A stretch of 64,000 nucleotides of DNA from NCBI RefSeq assembly GCF_028583425.1, contig NC_072801.1, positions 13,970,001 through 14,034,000 on the forward strand, in the 5' to 3' direction. The position numbers and the translations under genes are program-made. This stretch comes from Eublepharis macularius (lineage: Eukaryota > Chordata > Lepidosauria > Squamata > Eublepharidae). Shown here piece after piece: positions 53,851 to 64,000 of this stretch (within the stretch, counting starts at the first letter, position 1; each line of letters begins with the position of its first letter). Below the pieces are notes generated by a model that ran no database searches, was not told the origin of the DNA, and saw nothing but the letters and a program-made list of their open reading frames with translations.

Positions 53851-55689
53851 ACGCGAAGAAATTCATGTTCAGATCTTCCAGGAGTCCTTTTGTGATGCAA
53901 CTGTTAGAGAATTTTCTCTGCCTGGATAGACCAGTGGTCTTTTACCTGTCAGTCAAGACCTCCAGGAAGGTTGTAGAGCTCCCACTTTCAGGGGCATGAC
54001 CAGCTGTACACCTGCCGTATTTTGTTGCTGCTCTTTGGAAGAACAGCTGCTTAATGCGTGTGCAAACGGAACAAGGACACCATGCTTCTTGCCGCTCTTT
54101 GCGAGCACACGGGATGGCAATGCAAGGTCATTCAGTGGTATAGAGGAGTCACCCTCTGCTTGTAACCCTTGGCTTGTTCCTTGCTACAAGCCGTCTGGTG
54201 CGGGGCTTGTGTTTCCTGTCCCCAGTTCTCTTATTCTGTGGTCCACTGTGGTCCTGACCTTGAGACCAGTGAGGTCAATTACCTCTGGTTCCCCCTTTCT
54301 TCTCCTGTGATGTCACTGGCTTGCATCTTAGCAGGTCCCATTCCAACACCATGGGGTCAAGGCGGGTCCTGGGTCTGGAAATGTTGAAAACACTGGGGCA
54401 GACAGTCCCAACAGTGTGACTCGATATAAGTCCTCTTTGCATGTTCAAGTTCCACAAAACAAGCAAGGAAATGCAGACGAATTTACTTGGAGTAATTTAT
54501 TCTGGTTGCAGAATCCAGCATTCTGTGGCGTAGAATTTCTCTTACCTTTATGTCCTGAGCTACTATCATTGGTTTAAATGCACCGAATAATCATGGATTG
54601 AGAATACTTTTAGAAACATTCAGTATCCCGAGTCCAGAGAGAACTCATTGGCTCCTTTGCATTCCACCTCTTTCCTGCCACTCAACCTCAGTCTACAAAG
54701 GGGGGGGGGGCAGTGGCTCAACACAGTGGCGTCATGATGACCCACAGAAATCTGAGGCCACAAGCAAACAGCCTCACTGCCATTATTGTAAAAGGCTGCA
54801 AGAAAACAGCCTTGCTGCCATTATTGCAATCCACCAAATAGTCTGTGGAAAAGACCCATCTCAAAGACAAAACAGACAATGAAGATAACATACGGATAAT
54901 GGATAATAGATACGAGTGCCATCCACCTAGCATCATCCACCTAGCATCGGAAAGTGTTCTATATGCATTTGGAAAGCTATTTGTCACCCACTAGACAGCA
55001 ATGGACAACAGACGGAGAGAACCTGAATCCACCATCTTCGCTGCTCTTTAAAAAAAGAAGCGAGAATGAATGTGTCCATTGTCTGAATCGCCCGTCTACC
55101 CAGGAACCAAAAGGAAGATGGCAGGACAGCCACCATGCTGTCACCAAATCAAATCTAAGCTGTGACAACAAGCAAGAAGTGTGGGTCTCAAAACCACAGC
55201 GGCCACCCCAGATCCAGTCCAACCCTGAAATGGGGGCAGGGAGGTCACACATACCTTTTTGTTTTTTGACAGCTAGCTGAATAAAACAGGCCAAGCCTCA
55301 CCCCATCAGTGCCATTCAAGCTGGACCTGTTCCCTCATAGTTGCCAAATGGATCATTCCACCCACCCACCCCAAAAAACTTTTTTGCCTGTGGGAAACTC
55401 TTCCCACGTTGACTTGCCTAACAAAGAAACCCAGTGTGTTGCAAAGGATTCGGGGCACACACACGCCCAGTTCACGCAGGTACCAACCAGGCTTCCTGGG
55501 CTAGCAGTACTGCCTTGCTTTGAAGGGCCAGCACCTCCTAGTACTCACCAGAGAACACTCCCTGGCTATGGACTGCAAGGGGACGGAGGGACTTGGGTGT
55601 CGTTCAGGGGTGCCACACAGGCTGAAAACCATTGCAATAAAGCATGACAGCCACACACAAAATTCAGAGGGGGGGAACCATTAAGGGGG

Positions 55690-57450
55690 GAGAATTGACT
55701 ACATCGATCCAGAACTTCCCTTCAGCCCCAGCCCCCCCCCACCTTCTTAGAGGGCCTGGAATACATGGCTGAGCAAGGAAGGGACTCGCAGAGAGCCACA
55801 AGCTCCGATCCGAGAAAACGGGCCAAAGCAGGTGGGCTGGGCAGGCTGGCCGCAGCCGGAGGGTCGGATCCGGAGCCCAGGGAGAGCGCAGGAGACGGCC
55901 CCTCCCCGCCAGACCCCTCCCTCGTCCCCGTCCCTTCCTCCGCTGCCTGTCTCTGCCCCCAAGTGGGAAGGAGAAGGGGGCACAGCAGGCGCAGTCCCAC
56001 CGCGCTCGGGGGCTTTCCTGCAGATTCTGGACTTCGTGCTCTAATGGATCCGGGGGGGGGGCTCTTCCAAGCCCCGCTTTAGAGGGGAGAAAGGAAGACC
56101 AGTGGACCCCCCCCTCCCTCCGCACGGCGGGTGGGGGCTTTCCCCCTTGGCCCACCCAGCCGCCCAGTTTGGCACACGCACATGCCTTTCTTAGAGCATC
56201 CCCAATAATGCCGTTTCCGCTGGCTTGCAACGGCTGCAGAGGCTTCCTTGCTGCAGGTGGACGGCTGAGCGTGTGGCGGCGGGGGGGGGGGCGCTCATTG
56301 TTCTCGCCGCGACGGTGCGGGAGGCGCCCGAGCCAGACCTCGCCCGACCCCCCCCCCCTCCCGGGCTTCCTAGGACGCGGTCACCTCTCCCCGCCTCGGC
56401 GACCGGAGGACAGGGGCTGCACAAGCATGTGCGCCGCGCCCGGAGCTGGAGAGCCCAGCTCCGTTGCAAAAACCTCCCCCCCCCGCCATTGCAACCCCCC
56501 CTCCCATGCACCTAGCGACGCCCCCCAGCCGGTCCTACCCCCCCTCTCCCCGCTCACCCCTGCATCCCTTCTCGCCCCTTCCGCGATCCCAAACGTGCCA
56601 ACGGCGCGTCGGGGAGTCGGCTCGCTCCTGCCCCCTCCCTCCTTGCAGCCCCCCGCCTTGTCCTCCCTTTCCCCGGCGGACGCCGCTCACGCACCTGCCT
56701 TTAGGGGGGCCTCCGGCTCATGTCCCTCGCCTGGCGCTCCGCGGGGGCTCGAGGGAGGGTCGCAGGCCGGCGACGCTCGCCGGGGAGGCTCACAGCCCGC
56801 CTCGCCCGGCCGCCCGGCGCACGCTGCCAGCTGCCCGCGTCTCGGCTACACAACGGCGGCGATGCAGCAATCCCCGCGGCGCCTCCCCGCCCGCCAGCCG
56901 GGGGCAGGCGCAGGCATCGCCGGTGCGGGAGGGGGAGGGCGGCCGCGGGCGCGGAGCGCACCTTGCAGGGCTCGGCAGCCGCCGCCGGCTGGAGGGGGCT
57001 CCGCAGCCCGCGCGCCGGTCCCTTTGTTCTGCGTGCGCCAGAAGCCCGCCCGGGGAGCCGCGCCGCCACTTGCCTCCTCCGGCCGCGCGCCCGCCCGCCC
57101 GCCTCCCCTGCCGGCTCGCCCGGCCTGCCGGGTCCTAAAGGGGGCCGACTCCCGCTCCCCTCGCCCCTCTCGCTTCGGCGGCCTTTCTGGGTCAAGCGAG
57201 GCCCCTTGGAGGCTCGGGGGCCCTCGGGAGCCGGTTGATCGACGGGGAGGGGGCTTTCCGCGACTGGATGTTTGTTCCTTCCTTCGCTCACTCACGAGCA
57301 TACAGAGACACAACACCTCTCCCCGCTTTCTGCAGCTGCGACGTCTGAAGGCGAGTCTTGCTAAGCGGCTGGACACGTGTGAACGCGCTTTGCACAGAAG
57401 GCGGACGGGAGACGTTCAAACAGAGGATGCGCAGTCTTGTTTGCAAGGCA
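55690..57450. promoter_or_regulatory. SBK1: CpG island, candidate SBK1 promoter and 5' untranslated exon
   Basis: Extreme G+C content with CpG left unsuppressed, while CpG is scarce in the surrounding tens of kilobases. It is free of transposons except at its right edge. On the minus strand possible splice donors include GGCAG/GTGCGT near 56690 and GCAAG/GTGCGC near 56961, either of which could end the untranslated first exon that the acceptor at 36489 requires. The island could instead serve an unseen neighbour on the plus strand. Long open frames in several frames here (up to 463 codons) reflect the lack of stop codons in G+C-rich DNA. Confidence 0.6.
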
Positions 57451-57570
57451 AGCGAGTGAGCGGCAGAGGCGGCTTGCCGTTGCCTTCCTCTGCAGGGTCT
57501 TCCTCGGTGGTCTCCATACGAGTCCGCGCCCTGCTTAGCTTCCGAGATCGTCGGGGCTAGCCTATGTCGC
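57449..57570. mobile_element. 5S rRNA-derived SINE fragment at the edge of the CpG island
   Basis: Contains GGCTTGCCGTTGCCTTCCTC, GGTGGTCTCCATACGAGTCC and CCTGCTTAGCTTCCGAGATC, which parallel the 5S-derived SINE at 47.1-47.3 kb in the same orientation. Confidence 0.65.
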
Positions 57571-57639
57571 CTTCCCCTTCTCCCCCGAGTTATGCGTGCA
57601 GGAAATGAAAAGGGAGGGAGGAGCATTTGGTTCGATATT

Positions 57640-57840
57640 GATAGATCCAGATGGGTAGCCGTGTAAGTCTGTCTGTACAATGGAAAAAAGCAAGAGTCCA
57701 GTAGCACCTGTAAAACTAACAACATTTCTGAAGAAATTTTGTATCTGAAGAAGTGAGTTGCGGCTCACAAAAGCTTATTCTCTACCACAAATTTTGTTAG
57801 TCTTATAGGTGTTACTGGACTCTTGCTCTTTTCTACTGGT
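57640..57840. repeat. palindromic AAGCTT-family repeat, second subtype
   Basis: AAGAGTCCAGTAGCACCTGT on the left and ATAGGTGTTACTGGACTCTT on the right, with tgaagaagtgagttgcggct between. The arms pair over about 40 bases. Confidence 0.7.
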
Positions 57841-58004
57841 TCAATATTGTCACTTGTGAAAATAAGCCCCTGAGCTTGGGTGAAATATGTCCAGCAGCAT
57901 CTCTGGCTGGCTGGCTTGTTTTTATCCAGACCTTTGCCCAAGACCTGGTGAAGGCATCTGTCTTTCTGAGTCCACCAGTTTTTGTTGACCTGGGAGCTTT
58001 CAAG

Positions 58005-58062
58005 CATTCTGGCACTGTGTAATCCGCCTTGGGTCTCAGTGAGAAAGGCAGACTATAAATAG
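58005..58062 (+). mobile_element. LINE 3' end fragment
   Basis: gtgtaatccgccttgggtct and gaaaggcagactataaat match the 3' end of the LINE at 22.77 kb. Confidence 0.6.
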
Positions 58063-58064
58063 TA

Positions 58065-58320
58065 ACAGAGCCCAGTAGCACCTTTAAGACTAACCAACTT
58101 ATTTGTAGCATAAGCTTTCGAGAACCACAGCTCTCTTCGTCAGATGCATCTGACAAAGAGAACTGTGATTCTTGAAAGCTTATGCTACAATAAAGTTGCA
58201 TCTGACGAAGAGAGCTGTGGTTCTCGAAAGCTTATGCTGTAATAAAGTTGGTTAGTCTTCAAGGTGCTACTGGACTCTTTACTGTTTTGCAACTACAGAC
58301 TAACATGGCTAATTCCTCTG
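58065..58320. repeat. palindromic AAGCTT-family repeat with a duplicated right arm
   Basis: Left arm CCAGTAGCACCTTTAAGACT to cgtcagatgcatctgac, right arm to 58195, then a second copy of the right-arm start (gcatctgacgaagagagctg from 58198) that continues to ACAGACTAACATGGCTAATT. The repeat of one arm suggests slippage during copying of a hairpin. Confidence 0.75.
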
Positions 58321-58885
58321 GATCTATAAATAATAATAAATCATAAGGAGGAAGGGAGGGAAAACTCACTGCTAGGAGGAGAAATAAGCCTCATTAATGA
58401 ACCCCGGGCTCTAGTCCTCATGGGTGGAAAGGGCAGGCAACAGCCAAGTTACCCCTCCCTTGCAAGCCAGTCTCCGGAGCCCTGTATTATCCCTGAAGCC
58501 TGTCCAATGTCCTGTGGACTGTTCCAGCCATGGGCCTTCACACTTGGCTACTAAGGCAGGGTCGCCAAGAGCCAGCGCCAGACCTCTCAAAAAGGTTCCT
58601 GCAGGGCCTCCGTCACTCTACACAAACCAGCCCAAAAGGACACAAAAAGATAACGCAGGTAACTAATCCGGCCGCGAGCAGATTGGTTTCACTTATTTGC
58701 TCATCTGTTTATTTGCAATGCCCTAGATCACCTTTCCACAAAAACATTCACAAGGCATTTAAACCTCCCTCAAACACCCTCAAACATAAAATAAATCCAA
58801 GAAGAACAGTATGAAACAGTTAGAAACTATTTAAAAACAAATGGTAAAACAAAAGAATCCAACCAATTGCCCCCCCAAAATTCCC
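58321..58885. other. unassigned sequence
   Basis: No gene or repeat family recognised. Confidence 0.45.
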
Positions 58886-59108
58886 AATCAATGCTCCCTC
58901 TATCATTGTCTTCCATTAGCGGGTGAAGACTTTTCTGTTTCATTTGGCAGACTCTTATTGGCCCGCCTCCCCTGGTTGTATTCATTTTTACTGTATTGTT
59001 AAATTTATGCCTTTAAACATTTCGATTTTTAAAATATTTTAACGCTCACCGCCTTGGGAAACTTGAGTGGAAAGGCAGCATATAAGGGGTTCAAATAATA
59101 AATAAACA
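58886..59108 (+). mobile_element. L2-clade LINE 3' end
   Basis: TTAGCGGGTGAAGACTTTTC, then aacgctcaccgccttgggaa and an aataataaataaac tail, parallel to the 51.66 and 60.69 kb fragments. Confidence 0.7.
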
Positions 59109-60250
59109 AATGCCAAACAAGATTACAAAGTCTTCGTTCACCTCTGTAAAAGATACTCTTGGAATCTCACTTGATTTGCAGAAATTACCTTCAACTTCTT
59201 GTTATCAGTATCTGGCAATCAGAAGTCTATTGCTTCTGCATATGAAGATTCCTTTTAAAAGGCTAGTATGGCTATTGAGGCCCGTCTTCAAGAATCTGCA
59301 AGTCAGTCCTGATTATCCTAAGTCCTCCCCACCAAACCCCAAGACATTAAAAAAAACCCTCTCTCTCCAAATACAGGAAGCCAAATTGCTTTTAAATAAA
59401 TACAGAACGCCACCCAGCCCCATTTAAAATCAATTGGTGCTTCCTATTGATTTCAGAGAAGGGTGGGTTAAACCTTGATATAGATTTAAAGGTGATTAAA
59501 AGAGGACTGCAAATGTCTTGCTCATCCTCTGGCACGATGCTTGCTTGAATGCATCCCTGGACAAAAATACTCAGGGGGTTGCCCGTCCTTTTGCTCAGTT
59601 CTCCCCTGCATCCCTTATGTGTTCTTCCTTTAGCTACCTTTCAAAAGCTTTCCTGGAAAGCTGCCAAAAAGTATTTCAAAAAGAGAGAGGAACTGAATCT
59701 GCTATAAGGAACCAGGCCGATCATATGCCCATAAATGTTAAAAAGCAGGATGGGTGCTTATTGTATCCGCTTTCCCCAATACATTAATTCCCTGTGGCTT
59801 TCATAGACCCAGTTTGCACATACAGGGAAATGAGGTGGCTGAAGGGACTCTCGCTTTGGACTGAAGGTGGAGGATCACATTTTGAAACAATCCTTTATGC
59901 TGAAAGCTCCCTGCAATTAGAAAACTAGCACAGCAAGGAAAGGGGAAGGGTAGAAGCTTTCTCCTTGGTGTGCTTGTTTTGTCTTTGAAAGGAATTTGCT
60001 GCAGAGCTGGGATTCCTACCCATTAGCAGTCTGTAGTTGTGCAGTCTATTCTATTACCTTGTTCTCCTGCATGTATGAACCAGGTTTCTGGGAGTCTGTG
60101 CTCCGCCTGCTTACCAGGTCAGTCCTTTTTATTTGGGTGCCCACCCTTGGTTACCATTATCTTGATGTCCCTTTGAGGAAGATGCAGGATGTGCATTTAC
60201 AGGCATTTTGCTAATGTGTGTTTTGCTGTACTCTATAATTTCAAGTCATA
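59109..60250. other. unassigned intergenic sequence
   Basis: No gene or repeat family recognised. Plus-strand open frames at 59110-59427 and 59518-59787 have no domain or codon evidence. Confidence 0.45.
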
Positions 60251-60254
60251 ACTA

Positions 60255-60665
60255 GAGATGGGCATGAACTGGGAAAAAACCGAACCATGTGGTTTGTGGT
60301 TCGTCAAATTTCATGAACCACGAACCACAAACTTTCACGAACCTGCCCCTGGTTTGTGAACCGGTTCATTTGGTTCGTGAAAACATCACATCCAGGTCAG
60401 AAAATCATCACTTCCGGGTCAGCAGAAGGTCACTTCCAGGCCAGCAGAAGTTCACTTCCGGGTCAGCAGAAGGTCTGCAGGAAGTCCATCCCCTGTTGCC
60501 TAGGAAACTGATTGATTGGCACCAGGCTGTGTGCAGTGACGAACCAAAAAACGAAGCAAACAAACCAACCTAAAAGTTCATGGCAGTTCGTCAGAAATGT
60601 GATCTGACGAACCATGGTCTGGTTCATGCTTAATTTTGGTTCGTATTTCGGTTCGCGCCCATCTC
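60255..60665. mobile_element. palindrome-rich DNA element with GAGATGGGC ends (411 bp)
   Basis: Termini GAGATGGGCATGAAC and GGTTCGCGCCCATCTC are inverted repeats flanked by TA on both sides, which would fit a Tc1/mariner-type TA duplication. Inside are many inverted copies of GAACCA and TTCGTG and four direct copies of tcacttcc(g)ggtcagcaga (60385-60475). Confidence 0.6.
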
Positions 60666-60689
60666 TAGTTGTAACCCTCTCCCCCATGT

Positions 60690-61065
60690 TCCCAGAGACG
60701 AAGATTTTTCAGTGGTGGCCCCTTGCCTTTGAAATGCCCTCCCCACTGAAGTTCATGGGATGCCTACTTTCTTTAAGACATTGGGATAAAACATCCCTTT
60801 TTACCCCAGAGGTTTTATCTTTTAAATATTTTATGGACTGCTTCTTGTGCAAGGATAATTTTATCTACATCATTTCAGGCTGTTTGGTGTGTGTTTTATG
60901 CTGCTGTTATATCTTGGCTTGTTTGAATAGCATTGGCCTGGTTTTAGTGGCTTGTTTTTAACTATGTTTTAATTGGTTTTTTTGTTTGTTTGACTGTTTT
61001 AGTTCACCTTGAGCAAGTCTCTGGAGAGATGCCATCTCAGCTCTCTAAATAAATAAATAATGAAT
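60690..61065 (+). mobile_element. L2-clade LINE 3' end
   Basis: GGTGGCCCCTTGCCTTTGAA near the end of ORF2, then a T-rich 3' UTR, AGTTCACCTTGAGCAAGTCT and a taaataaataaataatg tail. Confidence 0.7.
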
Positions 61066-61783
61066 GGATAAATGTTTAAATTGATGATAGATTTTGACTG
61101 TCAAACATACGCATGGGAATGAATGCATGTGCATGAATACCAAAGGCCAGCGCACTAGTTGCATCCCACCCAAATGTAGGTGTATGAGTTTGATCTGAAA
61201 ATTATGGGATTACAATGATGGTTAAAAGTACAATCAGCTCTACTGGGAGGGTTTTTTTAAAAAGACGAAACTCCCAGTCAATTTACTATCACACTGTGCT
61301 TCAAAAACTCATGTAGAATCGGTGATTCCAAAGTGGACAACAATACAGAGAAGAACCTTTTGTAACCGGTAATAGTGTGTGCATGGAGAAGTGCTTTGTG
61401 GTATGAAGACCGGCATGTTAGAGGCACACAAAAGCATCTCTATTTTTGATCTGCAAAGTGCTGGAGAGTCTCAAAGTCAGTGGCTGTGGTGGAGGCACAA
61501 AACTTCAGGGACTTCTGATTTAAAGCTATTTTCTACTCTTTAAGTAGGCTTCAACTTGGCTAAAGTTCAGTTATTACTAACTGAAAGCAATGAACAAATT
61601 AGTAACCATCACTGTCTCTGAACTTTAGGGCTCATTGCTAATTTCAGATGGATTAGGGACCATTCTATAGCGCTGCGATAAATTTACTCTCAACCTTTTA
61701 CCTTTGTGAATACTTATGTGGACTATTCTGCAAATGTTATCTAAATATTCAAATATTCACTGACTGTGTGGTATCTCTATTTG
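61066..61783. other. unassigned intergenic sequence
   Basis: No gene or repeat family recognised. Confidence 0.45.
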
Positions 61784-62635
61784 GGTCGAATCCACATTAC
61801 TCCTAAGTCGCATGTTCCCCGCATTCCCCACGCAATCCCGAGTGCCGGTCACATTACCTCATTAAACAGACGCATTTCATTCGCATTTCTCCCGAATATG
61901 TGGTCACAGGTTTTCAACGGGAGTTTCACGGTGGCCGTGAATGGGCCAATGAGCAACTTACGTGGTTTTTTTAAAAACCACCCCCCTTCCTGTCTCTCCG
62001 GCCGTTCCGAGAGTTCCTATTGGCTGATTCAACTTGCAAGTGCTCCATAGTCTGCAAAAGACTGTTTTTGACTTCATAGCATTGGATTTATTGATTATGC
62101 TGTTTCTGAATCAAACCTGGTAGTTTGAAAAATCATTTTGGGGTGAATCCATCCTCAGAATGGACTCGCGAAACTTCCTTTTTAACTGTTTTTTATTTTT
62201 TTATTTTATATTACTGTAATATCGAAATTACGAAATATCGAAATAATGACACTCCAAGGAAGTGAAACTTCAGTAAAATTCAGGCACTGAACTGCCCTGC
62301 ATAGGAAATGCCCACGAAAGCTTCCCACATGCTTCCAAATTTTCAAAAAAGAAACGGGAGAGAGCCATCAGTGCTGCCAGTGGGGGAAAGAGAGGCATCA
62401 TTATCTTCAATGGTGTTTCTTTATAAGGCAAGATCGAAATAACGGAAAAGTGCGCTCAAAAAAATTTAAAGGTCCCGCCCAAAAAGCGGTTTTCAAGTGG
62501 CCGTGTGACCGGAGGGACACGCGAGAAAGACGGATTGGAAGCAGGAATGTGAACGAAGAGGAAAAAATCGCGGATTGGAGGCAAACGGAAGATATCCGAT
62601 AAACATGCGGGTAATGGGTGAATGTGGATTCGACC
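61784..62635. mobile_element. 852-bp DNA transposon, GGTCGAATCCACATT ends, no transposase
   Basis: Termini GGTCGAATCCACATTA and GAATGTGGATTCGACC are inverted repeats. TTG lies on both sides (61781-61783 and 62636-62638), a 3-bp target duplication. An internal block (gtgaatccatcctcagaatg) repeats part of the terminus. The G-rich end and 3-bp duplication suggest the PIF/Harbinger group. No open frame long enough for a transposase is present. Confidence 0.78.
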
Positions 62636-62639
62636 TTGG

Positions 62640-62810
62640 TGTTGGCAATGCCCAGTTTCAGTATTTGCTATTTGATTGTTGTCAATGACTGGCATGTAAT
62701 AGTGTTTGGTATCTGATAGCTGACATGCAACAGTGTTTGGTATCTGATTGCATTTGATTGTTGATATGCAAAAGTCTTCAGTATCTGATTGCACTGTGGA
62801 ATTTTTATAG
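62640..62810. repeat. diverged short tandem repeat
   Basis: Three or four copies of a unit of about 30-45 bp containing gcatgtaatagtgtttggta, gcaacagtgtttggtatctg and gcaaaagtcttcagtatctg. Confidence 0.65.
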
Positions 62811-64000
62811 TATTTGCCAGTTTATAACATTTTTTCCACCTGCCAAAATCAAATTAAATAGCCACCAAGTCTTAATCCCCCACATCTGAAGGTAAAATTT
62901 TACATTTATCATAACACAAACTTAAGATTGTGCACTTAAAATTTGAATGGCAGAATGTGGGATTCTGGAGAATATTTCAGTATTAATTTCTGTTCCACCA
63001 TATTGTAAATCCTTAGACAATTTAGGTGTTATTTGGGCAGGGGGAGGCAAGAGCACAGAAGGAGTCAATTATTTGCCTTTCATGTCTGAACATGTCTTAA
63101 TCAAGAATGCCCGTGTCCAAAGCCAGGCTTTCTGCCAGTTCTTTTGTGTGCAGCAGAAGATCAAAATCATTAGAAATATCTGATATTGCCCCTTGCACCC
63201 CACATTTCAGAAGGGGGGCATTTCTGCAGAGCTTAATAATATTTCAAATTAGATTTCATTACCTAAAGATTGCAAGAAGTCCAGGAATCAGCTGTGGTTG
63301 GCACATGTTTCTCGTTTTGCCCTTAGCACAATCCTTTTTGCAAAAATCTGTAGACACCCCTAGGTGCTGTTAGGCATTTTGGCCACTTGGAGACATAGAC
63401 AAAGGCCTCTTTAACCCATTGTCCTGCATTCGTGAATGGCACAAGAGCCTTTGCCAGAGCTCTTCATGTAGACATCTCAGATGATCTCTCCCACGTACAA
63501 GCCAAATGATACGGGACTGAATGGCTGAGGTGGACAAAGTCCTCCACTGTTGTTCTCCCTGGGGGAGAAAGGGTGAAAGAGCCCTTTGCCTGGCCTTGTG
63601 TCAGGGTAAGTAAACGGGCAGAGCCAATGTCCCTGGGACTTCTGCTCTTGCCCAGTCAGCCTTGTTAATATTCAATTGCCAACCAGGTTGATATATTGTC
63701 TCAGTAATATGATAGCATTGCAAAAGTAATTTGGTATTATCACTCCCACGCTACAGATTGGCTTTCCCGAGTCCATAACTGAGAGGAGTTTGAACTCTTG
63801 ATTTTATAGTGTCAAGCTGACATTGGTCCATCTAGCTTAGCACTGTCTACAGAGCAAAATGGTGGCTGAGGCAGATGATGCTCCTTTGACCCAAGATCCT
63901 TTCGTGGAAAATGCCAAAATCTGGATACTTGTGATGAAAACACAAAGCATGTGCTTAATCACAGCCCCTCCCAGTCCCCCCCAGACTCATCTGGGGCTGA
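62811..64000. other. unassigned intergenic sequence to the window end
   Basis: No gene, RNA or repeat family recognised. Two overlapping plus-strand open frames (62947-63373) have no domain. Confidence 0.45.

Larger units (their letters stand above)
36490..55690 (-). other. probable SBK1 first intron (about 19-20 kb)
   Basis: The exon at 36489 has an upstream splice acceptor, so intron sequence lies to its right. No exon was found before the CpG island at about 55.7-57.45 kb. The interval is dominated by the transposons listed separately. Stretches such as 36.5-37.1, 37.4-38.7, 40.9-42.2, 43.0-43.98, 45.0-45.88, 47.7-48.48 and 53.9-55.69 kb hold no recognised feature. Confidence 0.5.

Noticed and set aside
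56169-57560. 463-codon open frame and several overlapping long frames in the G+C-rich block
   Set aside because: Stop codons are rare at this G+C content, so all frames stay open. The products are proline/arginine/alanine-rich without domains, and the region has CpG-island character.
1-64000. Provirus-type gag, pol or env coding regions
   Set aside because: None was recognised; the only LTR-type element seen is the solo LTR at 51924-52887, and the reverse transcriptase at 22910-23827 has the L2/CR1 LINE layout.

Overview
The window looks like nuclear DNA of a squamate reptile (lizard lineage). It holds one vertebrate protein-coding gene with long introns. It also has a dense load of CR1- and L2-clade LINE ends, tRNA-derived and 5S-rRNA-derived SINEs, and many foldback (MITE-like) DNA transposons. 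I cannot name the species. The squamate call is an inference from the repeat mix and from a diverged but clearly orthologous kinase.

The gene is SBK1 (SH3-domain-binding kinase 1), on the minus strand. Three coding exons can be placed to the base: 36489-36287 (starts in 5' UTR), 34552-34350 and 33132-32344. Their splice sites are canonical, the phases agree (1, then 0), and they join into a 395-residue serine/threonine kinase with every catalytic motif present. The first coding exon is preceded by a 3' splice site, so a 5' untranslated exon must lie further right. The only CpG island in the window, about 55.7-57.45 kb, is the best candidate promoter and would give a first intron of about 20 kb. 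A mostly repeat-free stretch left of the stop codon (about 28.7-32.34 kb) is probably a long 3' UTR.

The other functional gene is an isolated tRNA-Cys(GCA) at 11124-11195 (minus) with a pol III terminator.

The rest is intergenic or intronic. Positions 1-1868 hold an L1-like remnant with an open 172-codon reading frame. From 2.6 to 28 kb there are many foldback hAT elements, three or four smaller MITE families, LINE ends (the best is an L2-clade copy at 22.9-24.2 kb with an open 305-codon reverse transcriptase fragment) and a minisatellite at 26.1-26.35 kb. The SBK1 introns (33.1-55.7 kb) carry the same families. They also include a layered CR1 region at 45.9-47.7 kb and an L2 LINE split by a solo LTR at 51.9-52.9 kb. 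Right of the CpG island are palindromic repeats, LINE ends, an 852-bp transposon with TTG target duplications, and sequence with no recognisable gene.

I found no CRISPR array, operon or bacterial-type system. The most striking pattern is the foldback hAT family: eleven copies with the same termini, from 219 to 1482 bp. Most still carry recognisable 8-bp target-site duplications, four of them perfect.
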